Assembly: GCA_030789695.1 (NCBI GenBank)
Contig: CM061142.1
Span: 798,611,258-798,675,257 of the forward strand
Direction of reading: 5' to 3'
Source: Scilla litardierei
Taxonomy: Eukaryota > Streptophyta > Magnoliopsida > Asparagales > Asparagaceae
Length of the DNA: 64,000 nt
In this document: one piece after another, positions 33,680 to 45,529 of the stretch
How the letters are laid out: each line of letters begins with the position of its first letter
How positions within the stretch are numbered: position 1 is the stretch's first letter
Program-made: the position numbers and the translations under genes
The notes under the pieces: generated by a model
Database searches by the model: none
Told to the model about the DNA's origin: nothing
The model's input: only the letters and a program-made list of their open reading frames with translations

Positions 33680-35214
33680 TCCTACCCACCTTAGAATAAA
33701 GTCCGTCCTCGGACTTTCTAACTATAAATATATCTAGTCCCTCTAGTAGCTACCCCAAATCATATCACCTTATAATTCAAACCAGATATAGTCACTACAA
33801 GTGCTTATATATGCACTAGGTAGTCAAGCAGTAACACTACCAACATGCATATATTTACGCCCAATCTAACTTACACCTATCATAGTCAGTCGAATTCATA
33901 CACGTACTTCAATCATTCATATAATCACGTACATCCCTATATAACTATTAAACACTTATTACATACCATGGTACACATACTCATAAACAAATAAATAGTT
34001 CACACGAGCAAATACAATCGTAGTACTTCACGTATATATAACTACTTATGAACAAAACAATGAGGATACACTACTCCCTATATCTCCTAGTGTACATCCA
34101 ATGCCAACATATCAACACATGTAGTCACACCATACCATTATTAAATCAAGTTTACTATATCTAATATACATTCACCACTACTATAATTTCACAATTATAG
34201 TCATTCAAATGCATGCAAATATTTCACCATATATTCACATCACATACGGTCCTATAACTATATTCATGACACGCCACTCATACCATAGTCACCAATACCT
34301 ATAATTAAGCACATACTTACCCGTGCATGGTGCACACCCACACACGCTAAACTTTCATTCATATATACTAATCATACCACTATATACTCAACACATCTAC
34401 ACACCTAGTTTAGCTAGAACACATACGTTCACACAGGCAAGTCCTTAGTAATTAACTATACCACAAGACCAACACCTATAACTATATACTGGTATAGCGA
34501 CCCACAATCATGTGCATAACACAACCAGGCACAAACAATCCTATCACTATACATACATCATCCTTCGCTATATTCATGGTACTACACGCAAACCACAGAC
34601 ATATGTAACAATATACTTAGAGTATACCCACTCAAGCTTGAGTGAGACCCAAAACACATATCAGAATACTCGATATACGTAACACGGTATCTATACCTAT
34701 ACCAATACCACTCCAATGTATACACATATACCAATATAACCATACACATACAATAATGTCAATCACACTTAATATTTAGTCAGGTAACACCCACATAGTT
34801 AAGTCACTTTATATAATATTACAGACATTTGCAGACGTATAATTATAATACCCTCCCTAATACATGCATTCATCGTATAGTCACACACATGTAACATATA
34901 TATATTCACACCATATCCATCTACCTATAATTAGTATACCAACACGACTACTTATCCACACATAGTTAAGATATGCAATAATCATGTATACCTCATGGTA
35001 TACACGCACACAACATCCCGTAAAAGCAAGCGATATCAATCAAAATTATAATCCTACTACCATACATATATCACATATATACTCATGCAGCAAATACATA
35101 ACTACTTACGTCTAAGCACACTACATATTTACGTACGAGCACACACTAAAATGTACAAACATATAGGTCAAATAATAGGCCTACCCACTTAACTATAAGT
35201 ACACTTATTATCAA
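33680..35214 (-). mobile_element. LARD internal region 1, 3' part
   Basis: Minus-strand 3' end of the internal domain: a polypurine-like CTAAGGTGGGTAGGA at 33694-33680 and a hairpin AGTCCGAGGACGGACT, then 1.5 kb of low-complexity sequence rich in ACACATA and TATAC on the plus strand, without coding potential. It matches 45530-47065 closely and stops at the Helitron insertion point. Confidence 0.75.
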
Positions 35215-37394
35215 TCTATTATACATTTGACAGCGATTTTTGAATCCTAGGGCTGACTAGGACAAGCTGACTAGGACAAAGGGGTTGATAAAAGACGGCC
35301 AGGATTTAATCTTAGAAGATGAATGGTTAGGATTAAATTTTGATATTTGTGGGTCCAACTTTTTTTGAATTAAGACAGCACACGCTTTGAAAAAAATAAA
35401 CAGAGAAAGTGCTTTTCGCGGGGGACGAGGCGTCTCTTGCTCTTCCCCAAAATAGGGGAACGGGGAACGAGGCGTCAATTCTCGCCGAAAATAGAACTCT
35501 CGCCACTTCATCTCCAGTTCATCTCTCGCCACTTCATTCTCTTCCCCAAAATAGAACTCTCGCTGCTTCATCGCGCTTCATCTCCAGGCAAGGCAAGAGG
35601 GGAACGGGTCGCGCTTCATCGACAGTTCATCTCGCAGGCAGGCAAGGCAAGAGTATGTCTCCATCTTCTCGAGCCTCCATTATCCTGCCCTAGATCTCGC
35701 AGGTAACGGGTCGTGCTTCATCTCCAGTTCATCTTCTCGAGCCTCAATTATCTCCAGTTCAATTATCTCGCAGGCAGGCAGGCAAGGCAAGAGTTCATCT
35801 CACGCCTCAATTATCCTGCCCTAGATCTCGCATGTATGTCTCCATCTTCTCAATTGGGAGTCTCAATTGGGAGTCTTGATTCATGCTTATTCTTGGAAAT
35901 TGGGAGTCCAGTGCTTACTCCAGTGCTGTCTTGATCTCGCAGGTATTTTACCCTTCCATTTGACAGCAGGTATTTTTTTAGCCTCAATTGGAACTTGGTA
36001 TGTTTTTTGCGAAATTTTATTCTTAGTGATAATGTATAAATTGGTATGCTTATTCTTATCATCAAAATTTTATTCTTAGTGTTACCTAAAAATTTATAAA
36101 TTTTCAAAGCATCAGTTTAGTTGTTCTTAGTGATAATGTATTTAGTTGTTATTATCATCAGTTTAGTTCTTCATTAAGCTTAGAACTTTGGAATGTATTT
36201 AGTTGAAATGGATTGTTGGGTTCAGTGTGTTGTTAGTTGAGATTGAATGAAAGTGAAAACACATGAACCCAGCTTGAGATTGAATTAAATTAATTGGTAT
36301 GTTTATTCTTAGTGATATTTGGTCACAGTTTCAAGACCTCATCATAACCATACATAGGCCAAGAAAATAATTCTCCACCATAAGCTTCTCTGTTAAGAAT
36401 CCATGCATACGCTCAACAATAGTAGAGTATATGATCAAATTATTGTATGAATTTTCCTTCAAAAATGCAACAATTCCTGTGAACTCCAGAAACATGACAT
36501 CCTAGGTGTCATATGAACCAAATGAACCATCAATTAACAAGAAAGTTTTCAATTGTTGCCAATCTCACTTAGATGGCTAAAGAACCCGAAACAACAATGG
36601 CATATGTGAAGAATTAAAACCAAGTCCTAGAAGATTCTAGCATGTTTGCAAAACACATGTCCAACAACTAACAAAGTTTAAGGAGACCAACACAGCCTAT
36701 CTGATGCATGAGAACTCAAATCGAATAAATTAAGCCACCATCATTCTTTTAATCATACATGTTTTTTCAGTAAGTCCAATTTCATATAGTAGCAACAAAT
36801 CCTTCAGATATGCTACAATTAATATGCAAGCAAAGATATCCAAAACCAACATTTATATGGTAATGATAACTGCAACTCCAACTACCGTTAACCAGCCACT
36901 AATAACTGGATAAGTATTACACATAAGAAGCATAATGAGATAATCATAAGTAAGAAGCCTATTAACACAGTCCTATAATAGTAACAATTTTGATATTGTT
37001 TCTGGCCTTTTTATCTCTTTCATATGGATTATTATGTAACATGACCCCTTGATTTTTCGTTTGCAGATATGTGATTATATTCTAAAACCACACGCTCATA
37101 CATAAACTATTCTTAGTTAGTTTTTTAATGTAAGTTAATGTATTTGGTGATTTGTGCTTTATGTTTCTCGCTGGCTGACATAAATAGCATTCAACGATTG
37201 TGTGACTGCGTGTATTGCTTTGTAACTTAATTTTCCACCTTTGTGGATGGCCAAATAAAAGTTGTGGACCTATTAAGTTATGAAGAGAAAGAAGGACCGT
37301 TCAAGGAGCATGTGTGACATTGCATATTAACATTGAACTACTTCCCCCCTCTTCATGATATATTGTGTTTGTTTTTGTTGGAATTGAAGTGAAG

Positions 37395-37480
37395 TGGATC
37401 ATCCTGGGAAAGCAAAATTGGTTGCAGCTTACGCGAGGCATCCATTCGGCAAGAAAACTGTTCTCTCCGTTGCTCTGGTG
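37395..37480 (+). pseudogene. Captured exon-like fragment, unknown gene
   Basis: Encodes VDHPGKAKLVAAYARHPFG followed by KKTVLSVALV, bounded by AG on the left and GTGAGT on the right. Codon-like composition contrasts with the AT-rich surroundings. I do not recognise the family. It is likely a host gene exon captured by the Helitron. Confidence 0.45.
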
Positions 37481-38472
37481 GTGAGTTGATTTTTTGAAAG
37501 TTGAATTTTGATGTTTGTTTGTGTTGGGATTGAAGTGAAGTGGGTTTTTGTTTTGATTTATTATGGTTCTAAGATATTTTTTCTGTTCTTTGATGGGTGT
37601 TATTTCGAGATGGTTTTACTCTAAGAAAATATTTTATCTATTTTCTTTGTGATACTTTTGACGTTTTCTCTGGTGCTACTCTAAGAACCACATGTACCAT
37701 GCTCTCAAAAATATTACATCTATTTTATTTGCTATAATTCTGAGGCCATCACTATTTGTCAATTACGTATGTTTGTTATATAGTGTGAAATTGTTAATTT
37801 CTTATTTTGTTGTAGTTGTGGATAGCCTACTTCTGTTTAAGAATTATTCGTTGCTCTTATGCTATCTAAAAATAGTTTTCCCATTATATTTGCCATTGTA
37901 TCTGATCATGAATTATCTACAGATTGAACACCTCATTTCTCAGAAATTGGTTTTTATTTTCCAGTTCTTTTGGTTATTTGGGTGACTTGCATCTTTATAG
38001 GCATGTTGTGATGATGCTATCTTGAACTTTCCTTTAATGACACTTACTGATTATAATGTCGTGTGCAGGTCTAGATTTGTCTTTATCCATAAACCACATT
38101 TTAGCATCTTCAAATGTAACCCAGATATCATGGCAATCAGGCAGATTTCGTCTCTCCTCCTCACAGCTGTGTCAGCCCTTTGTTTCAAGCTATTTTCCTA
38201 ATGATTAAGTCCACTTTATTTCTGGTTACCCTACAAACTCTTTGATGTTACTATCGTATTTCTTTTGCGACCAGTGTTGTTGTTATGAGTTGCATGACAT
38301 GATACTGGATCACCCACCCACTGTTCATTGTAAAATATTAGGCGGGAGAAAAGACAGATGGTGTTCTTTCGAACATGGCTTGCTTATTTTTTTGTTCTTT
38401 TTTGGGCTTTGTTTTGATTATTTTGATCCAAATTCAAATTGATTTGGGTTTTTTCCCATATAAATGTGTTAG

Positions 38473-38547
38473 GACCCAGGCAACAGGAGCTCAGACTATC
38501 CTGGCAACGGGAGTTCAGGAGAGGGGCAGTTCTTATCAGAGCATCAG
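38473..38547 (+). pseudogene. Possible captured exon, 75 bp
   Basis: Flanked by TGTGTTAG (acceptor-like, after a T-rich tract) and CAGGTTGG (donor-like). The open frame reads DPGNRSSDYPGNGSSGEGQF and continues to SEHQ. No family recognised. Confidence 0.3.
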
Positions 38548-39116
38548 GTTGGCTTGATTTAATATTCACCATAAATTGTTCCAGTTATTCGATCAGTTGC
38601 CTCCAACAGTTAGAGCTATAAATACTTACAACTAACAAACTTCTAACTTGATTTATTCTTACAACTAACAAATTTTGAATTGCGTCCAGCTGCTGTTTGT
38701 TGGCCGTTAGATTTGGTTGCAACTGTCGAGCAAGCAACGAGGCAGAGCCAACTGAAATCGACTGAGAACTTCAGCTGTCAACCTATATAACTATCCAACC
38801 GAAACCAACCGACAACCTCCAGCAAGCTCTAGCAAGGATGCAGCATCTCCAACTGCCCAACTGAAGCCAACCTTTTGAAGATGCAGCAGTTGACCGCATC
38901 TGCCAAAAATCTGTATAGCTGAAGTTGTTAGAAGTTATTTAGAAGTTTTTAGTTGTGAGAGCTATAGATACTAGCCAAGTGTAAGAGAGAATTTTCTCTC
39001 ATTTTTCCTGTTTTCAGTTATTTTTTCTACCATCAATAAAATTTCTTCTTCTGGATTTCACCATTGTTGCCTAAATATTGAGCTAAAGCTTTGTTGAAGA
39101 TTGGGCCTTCATCAGA

Positions 39117-39211
39117 ATGACGATTGATGATAGGATCGCGAGGTCGGCTTTGAATCATGGGGATCACATCTATTTATGGAGAACTACTTATGTCTATGCC
39201 CATCATGGCAT
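39117..39211 (+). pseudogene. Captured first exon of an LRAT/NC-domain gene
   Basis: ATG then 'RIARSALNHGDHIYLWR' and 'TYVYAHHGM'. This matches the start of plant NC-domain (LRAT-type) proteins, which begin with a short lead and a 'GDHIYxxR...YxHHGIYVG' block containing the family's catalytic-type histidine. The reading continues past the His-His-Gly into T-rich intron-like sequence, so only exon 1 is present. It lies 290 bp before the Helitron 3' end, a usual place for captured fragments. Whether it is transcribed is unknown. Confidence 0.6.
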
Positions 39212-39468
39212 GTTCTCTCTTTTTTCGATTTATGTTTCCCCCCTTTTTTGTTGTGTATTATGTTCTGTTTTGTTGGAATCATTTTGGCGTGGGCTAACAT
39301 TTTTATTTAGAATTAAATAAACAATGTCAGAACTAAATTGTTTTGTGGGGATCTAAAATTTGGTGAACTAAGATTTTGAGGGGGTCATAATAATTATTGC
39401 GCTTTAATTATTTCTGTTCGCTTAAAATTAGGGTGTCTAATATTTTGATGGGGTGATATTTAAATGAT

Positions 39469-39497
39469 CCGTGCCCTTGGGCACGGGTATATACTAG
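39469..39497 (+). other. Helitron 3' terminal hairpin and CTAG end
   Basis: 8-bp perfect stem with a TT loop, then GTATATACTAG. This is the rolling-circle terminator structure. Confidence 0.9.
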
Positions 39498-41499
39498 TCT
39501 ATTATACATTTGACAGTGATTTTTGAATCCTAGGGCTGACTAGGACAAGCTGACTAGGACAAAGGGGTTGATAAAAGACGGCTAGGATTTAATCTTAGAT
39601 GATGAATGGTTAGGATTAAATTTTGATATTTGTGGGTCCAACTTTTTTTGAATTAAGACAGCACACGCTTTGAAAAAAATAAACAGAGAAAGAGCTTTTC
39701 GCGGGGGACGAGGCGTCTCTTGCTCTTCCCCAAAATAGGGGAACGGGGAACGAGGCGTCAATTCTCGCCGAAAATAGAACTCTCGCCACTTCATCTCCAG
39801 TTCATCTCTCGCCACTTCATTCTCTTCCCCAAAATAGAACTCTCGCCGCTTCATCGCGCTTCATCTCCAGGCAAGGCAAGAGGGGAACGGGTCGCGCTTC
39901 ATCTCCAGTTCATCTCGCAGGCAGGCAAGGCAAGAGTATGTCTCCATCTTCTCGAGCCTCCATTATCCTGCCCTAGATCTCGCAGGTAATGGGTCGCGCT
40001 TCATCTCCAGTTCATCTTCTCGAGCCTCAATTATCTCCAGTTCAATTATCTCGCAGGCAGGCAGGCAAGGCAAGAGTTCATCTCACGCCTCAATTATCCT
40101 GCCCTAGATCTCGCATGTATGTCTCCATCTTCTCAATTGGGAGTCTCAATTGGGAGTCTTGATTCATGCTTATTCTTGGAAATTGGGAGTCCAGTGCTTA
40201 CTCCAGTGCTGTCTTGATCTCGCAGGTATTTTACCCTTCCATTTGACAGCAGGTATTTTTTTAGCCTCAATTGGAACTTGGTATGTTTTTTGCGAAATTT
40301 TATTCTTAGTGATAATGTATAAATTGGTATGCTTATTCTTATCATCAAAATTTTATTCTTAGTGTTACCCAAAAATTTATAAATTTTCAAAGCATCAGTT
40401 TAGTTGTTCTTAGTGATAATGTATTTAGTTGTTATTATCATCAGTTTAGTTCTTCATTAAGCTTAGAACTTTGGAATGTATTTAGTTGAAATGGATTGTT
40501 GGGTTCAGTGTGTTGTTAGTTGAGATTGAATGAAAGTGAAAACACATGAACCCAGCTTGAGATTGAATTAAATTAATTGGTATGTTTATTCTTAGTGATA
40601 TTTGGTCACAGTTTCAAGACCTCATCATAACCATACATAGGCCAAGAAAATAATTCTCCACCACAAGCTTCTCTGTTAAGAATCCATGCATACGCTCAAC
40701 AATAGTAGAGTATATGATTAAATTATTGTATGAATTTTCCTTCAAAAATGCAACAATTCCTGTGAACTCCAGAAACATGACATCCTAGGTGTCATATGAA
40801 CCAAATGAACCATCAGTTAACAAGTAAGTTTTCAATTGTTGCCAATCTCACTTAGATGGCTAAAGAACCCGAAACAACAATGGCATATGTGAAGAATTAA
40901 AACCAAGTCCTAGCAGATTCTAGCATGTTTGCAAAACACATGTCCAACAACTAACAAAGTTTAAGGAGACCAACACAGCCTATCTGATGCATGAGAACTC
41001 AAATCGAATAAATTAAGCCTCCATCATTCTTTTAATCATCCATGTTTTTTCAGTAAGTCCAATTTCATATAGTAGCAACAAATCCTTCAGATATGCTACA
41101 ATTAATATGCAAGCAGAGATATCCAAAACCAACATTTATATGGTAATGATAACTGCAACTCCAACTACCGTTAACCAGCCACTAATAACTGGATAAGTAT
41201 TACACATAAGAAGCATAATGAGATAATCATAAGTAAGAAGCCTATTAACACAGTCCTATAATAGTAACAATTTTGATATTGTTTCTGGCCTTTTTATCTC
41301 TTTCATATGGATTATTATGTAACATGACCCCTTGATTTTTCGTTTGCAGATATGTGATTATATTCTAAAACCACACGCTCATACATAAACTATTCTTAGT
41401 TAGTTTTTTAATGTAAGTTAATGTATTTGGTGATTTGTGCTTTATGTTTCTCGCTGGCTGACATAAATAGCATTCAACGATTGTGTGACTGCGTGTATT
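39498..41499 (+). mobile_element. Helitron copy 2, truncated, head-to-tail with copy 1
   Basis: Starts TCTATTATACATTTG immediately after CTAG of copy 1 and matches its first 2002 bp almost exactly (few scattered substitutions), then stops at GTGTGACTGCGTGTATT. The 3' half with the captured LRAT exon and terminal hairpin is absent. High identity indicates a recent event. Confidence 0.88.
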
Positions 41500-41520
41500 A
41501 TATGTGATTATATTCCAAAA
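41500..41520 (+). other. Rearrangement junction filler
   Basis: ATATGTGATTATATTCCAAA at 41500-41519 differs by one base from a segment inside the Helitron (41346-41365 and its copy near 37066). It joins the broken Helitron to LARD internal sequence, as in template-switch repair. Confidence 0.6.
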
Positions 41521-42567
41521 TTGAAACTACTTTTAGAGAAACCCGGATTTGCCAAAAGAAACTGATTCATACAAAGATCTTAAAGTACGAGTACAACGAA
41601 CCTAGAACTGACATATATAAAAATTAATTGAAGTTCTATTTATCTTGGAAGATATTCTAAGGTATGTATGGTAAATGGCTAAAATGAATTTCGTAGTTTA
41701 GAAAAAGATGGTATATCGAATTATCAAAATAGAAATAAAGTTTTAAAACCAAAATGCGAGAAATATTGGTTAGCAAATAGCTACGAGATAGTAATTAAAA
41801 ATTACAACTAATAGAATGCAAAATCTACGAAAGGATTTTTACTCAATCGAATAGTGAGGAATTAAATATATAAGAAGAGGGCTTTAAAAACAACAATTAA
41901 ACTGAGCGAAAACTTTTAATAAGGAAAAATCGAAATTGACTTTGAAGGATTCAAGGTTTGCAGCGGAGAAAATTCGAAAGATTAACGATAATCGCCATGA
42001 AGCGATCACGTGAAACGAGGGCAAGAATAAGATCACGTGGTCTTATACAAAACACGCCTAGGATATGACTTATAAAAATCTATGGGGAACTCCTACAGTC
42101 GACCAACTAAGGATTAGGAAACTTAGCGCTAAGACTTCCTAAGGAACTAGACTGTAATGAACTGCGTTCGGCTTGGCCCGAAATCGACGAGCCCAAGCGA
42201 ACGACTAAAGGAATTCTAGAAGTCTATTATGGTCGGAGCTAGACAGGAACCACTAAGGTAACTCCCAAGACGATTATATCATTCTCTAGCGTGGAGTCTA
42301 GCTAACAATCAGTGAACTCTAATTAGCAAGTACAGACGTCTAACTAAGTCTTACTATAGTCCTGATCTAATGGATTCCCTACTAAGCTGAGACAGATGTT
42401 CGGGCAACACGTCTACTAGCCACCTAAGACATAGGAAACGATAAAAATTAGACTCAGGGCTTATGATTTGGATGTTTTAATTTATTTAATGGACATTCTA
42501 TTTTTATTATCGTTGTTCCGATAATTTGCAATTGCAAGAGGGACCTGCATGGGCCACCAACAAAACC
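41521..42567 (-). mobile_element. LARD internal region 1, 5' part
   Basis: Near-identical to 47984-49030. Non-coding on both strands. On the minus strand it lies directly downstream of the LTR at 42568. The primer-site position reads GGTTTTGTTGGTGGCCCATG, which I cannot match to a usual tRNA. Confidence 0.75.
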
Positions 42568-45529
42568 TGTCACGACCCGCTTCCCTAAAATGGAGGCGAG
42601 GCGTGAGAAGTCCGCTCAGACTTGAAGCTGTGATGCTCCAGTCTGTAAAGCGTCTGGAATAGCCAAGTATAGGTCCTTACAAATGCAAAGCAGAACAAAA
42701 ATAATAATAAAGAAAAGAGACAGATAAAATTATTTCAATCTCAGAATGTCCACAATAAATTCCAACATCACAGAAAAGCCACCAGGCTAAAAAGAAGAGT
42801 CTAAAAGGCCCAAGCATGGCCAACAGAAATAATCAACGTACAGAAAGAAAGGTGCCACACACAGACAAACTAGCGACAACTAAGCAGAAAAGCAACACAG
42901 AATTACGCCTCTACGACTGGTCGCCGGTGTCCTCGTACTCCACGTTAACGGTGGACCCAGGCTCAAAGTCAGCAAACACCTCGTCCTCAGCAACGGACTC
43001 TGGCTCGGCAACTAACATGCAACACCCAAAAGAGACGAGGGCGCATGTCAGCAAAGTCTACAAAGACTTTGTGCAAGGAAACTAAAAGGAAAGTAAAACA
43101 ACCTAGCAGTTCTAAAAATGTGCGATGACATGGCATTTTAAAGTATGGATGCAACAATTAAATAGATGCGACAAGTATGACAAGGCAGCAAGTTTTACAA
43201 GGCACACGTACATCATGGCATGGGTAGAAAAGCTACTAAACAATCACGTGGATTTTACAAGTCAAGTAAACACGTCGTGCACAGAGATTACGCCTTTTGG
43301 CTGGAGTGGCTGTACGGGCCAACTCCTAAGCTCAAGTGATCACTTATCCCTACCCCTACACGTGTATCGGGCATTGGCTTTTGACCAACACATGTAGCCC
43401 GCTTCTGGATCACGAGCCAGGAAGTGTATTTGGCATAGGGTTGTGCCTGCAACGCAGGTGCCTAGCCTGAACAAGGAAGTACGTAGCGTGTGCTACGAAT
43501 GCAACATTCAAGCATGGATGACCTGGCATGGCAAGTTATAATTTAAGTGCGTACAGATAAGGAATTTAAATGTGACAGGCATGGCAGTGCACAAGTAAAG
43601 AGCATACGGTTATGAAAATTAAACGTGACAGGCAGCAGTGCATGAATGACATGGCAGGGTGACAGATCTAGCTTCGCTGTCAAGCAAAATCTTAAAATTA
43701 CGTCTAGGTGAGTATCATTTAGTCGCCTAGTCTCTTTTACACCTAAAACAAGAAATGGCCTAAAGCACGGCCTAAACAAAGAACTGGCAAGTTTCACTTG
43801 CCTGCAATCAATCGTTCTGAATACACCGTCCAAACAGTCCAGTCTACCTATGTGCTCAGATCCACCAGCCTACAGTCCCAAATTAAATTATCTTTATTAG
43901 TGAATTACCAGACAATAAAATTACCGATTTTTATCTTGTTTAACATGGATGGGTTGGGGGTCCTAAGTGTTCAGAAATTTACCCTTACACGACTCGAGAG
44001 CTACACTGGCGTTGGGTAGCGACGCCAGGGGTTGGAATAATAGAAAACACTCCACGTCCAGATTCCAAATAAGATTCCACGCTCACCAATTCTCGCGCAG
44101 TGACCAAATCAGTGAACAGGATTCCAAACAGCGAGTAATAGGTCGGTAGGCGTTTTCACGGCTCCCGGGAAGCCGTAACAACGAACCGAGACGAACGGTT
44201 CGACGTACACGAAGTCTATGATGTTGAGCATCGTAGGGGATGCTCATGACGTTGGAAAACATCCATAGGAGAAGTCAGGGGCTGTCGAAAGACCCCAACA
44301 GCGAGAGGGTACGACGAGAACTCAGCGACGCGTAGATATGTCGCTATCCACGTAAAACAGCGCGAGAGTTCGCTGTTTCAAGTTTGAACGGCCTGAGGGA
44401 GGACCTAGACGGCAGAGAGGGGCCGAGGGGGTCGACGGCAGAGGGGAGAGGCCGTGGCGGTGACGGTTGCAGCGGCGGCGGCCGCTGCAACTGCTGCTGC
44501 GAGCTGCTGCCACTGCAGCAGATTTCGGGGGCTTTTTCGGCGGATCCCGGCGGAGCTACGGCGGCCCACGGCGGTGTAGGAGGGAGGAGGAAGGTCGGAG
44601 GCATGACAGTGGCCGTCGGCGATGGGTTTAGGCCGGAGAAGAAGTCAAGCGCTGGGGGTTTTTGCGTTTACGTGCGGAAAACGATAGGAGAGGCGGCGGT
44701 TTCTTTGTGTTTTCTGTGAAAGGGTATTAGCCTAGGGTTATTTAATTGGATAGGGGCTGTTGAACGTGGGATAGGGGTCTAGGGTTAGGGTATAGGGTCT
44801 AAACGAATTTGTTAAAATAAATATTAAAACCAACATCTCACATCCTCTCTCTCTCTCCCCCTGGGTTGAGTGCGGCCAAGACCAAGAATGGGCTGAGTCA
44901 ACTTGATTTTTGGGTGTTTATTATTATAAAATTATATTAGGGGATAAAGCCAAAAGAAACTTAGGGTTAAAAATATAATAGGTTGGGCCAAAAAGTGAAA
45001 GTAGGTCAAACGAAGCCCAAAAGTTGAAAGATAAATACTGGGGTGACCGCACTGATGAGAGAAACACAACTAAAAAGACGGATTACAATTTCGACGACGA
45101 GAAACGAAACTAAAAATAAAAAGGCCTCACGACAAAAGCGAAAATCGCGACGTCTCCTCAAATAAAGTCAAATCGTGGAAGAACGACCCATGAAATGACA
45201 TTCCAAATTAATTCCACAACTTAATATTCTTCGAGAGGGTCACAACGGCATATCACACTATAGGGTTCGGATACAGACAAGGTCTAAAATAAATACGTGC
45301 ACGAACAAGACTACGTGCATGAAAAGCGTATAAAGGATACGGGGTCCAAAGTCGACAATAATTCCAAGTTGGGCACACGTCGGGGGTTGGCTTGCTAAGG
45401 ATGCAACCAAGGTGCTATGGCCCTATCGACTCAACGACACGACTCACACATAAAGCAACAAAACCAATCAGGTACCCAAAATTGCTATACGCATAGCCAT
45501 ATAACGAATAGTGGGTACCGGCCGTGACA
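42568..45529 (-). repeat. LARD LTR copy 2
   Basis: 2962 bp, ends TGTCACG...CGTGACA, very similar to copies 1 and 3. Shared by the two internal regions of the array. Confidence 0.9.

Larger units (their letters stand above)
35215..39497 (+). mobile_element. Helitron copy 1, non-autonomous, 4283 bp
   Basis: Starts TCTATTATACATTTG after an A and ends CTAG after the hairpin CCGTGCCC-TT-GGGCACGG (39469-39486), 8 bp before the end, followed by T: the 5'-TC...hairpin-CTRR-3' signature with insertion at AT. The empty site is visible in the other internal region (47065-47075, ...TTATCATTACACC...). No Rep/helicase gene is present, so it depends on another Helitron. It carries intron-exon-like gene pieces (37395-37480, 38473-38547, 39117-39211). 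Confidence 0.88.

Noticed and set aside
33700..35210. ACACATA/TATAC-rich stretch as a centromeric or telomeric satellite
   Set aside because: No fixed-length monomer is visible, and the stretch recurs only as part of the LARD internal region (45550-47065), so it belongs to the element.
38690..39060. Small TRIM or solo LTR inside the Helitron
   Set aside because: Sequence such as CAATAAAATTTCTTCTTCTGG looks LTR-like, but I could not find paired ends or a target duplication, so it is left unannotated.
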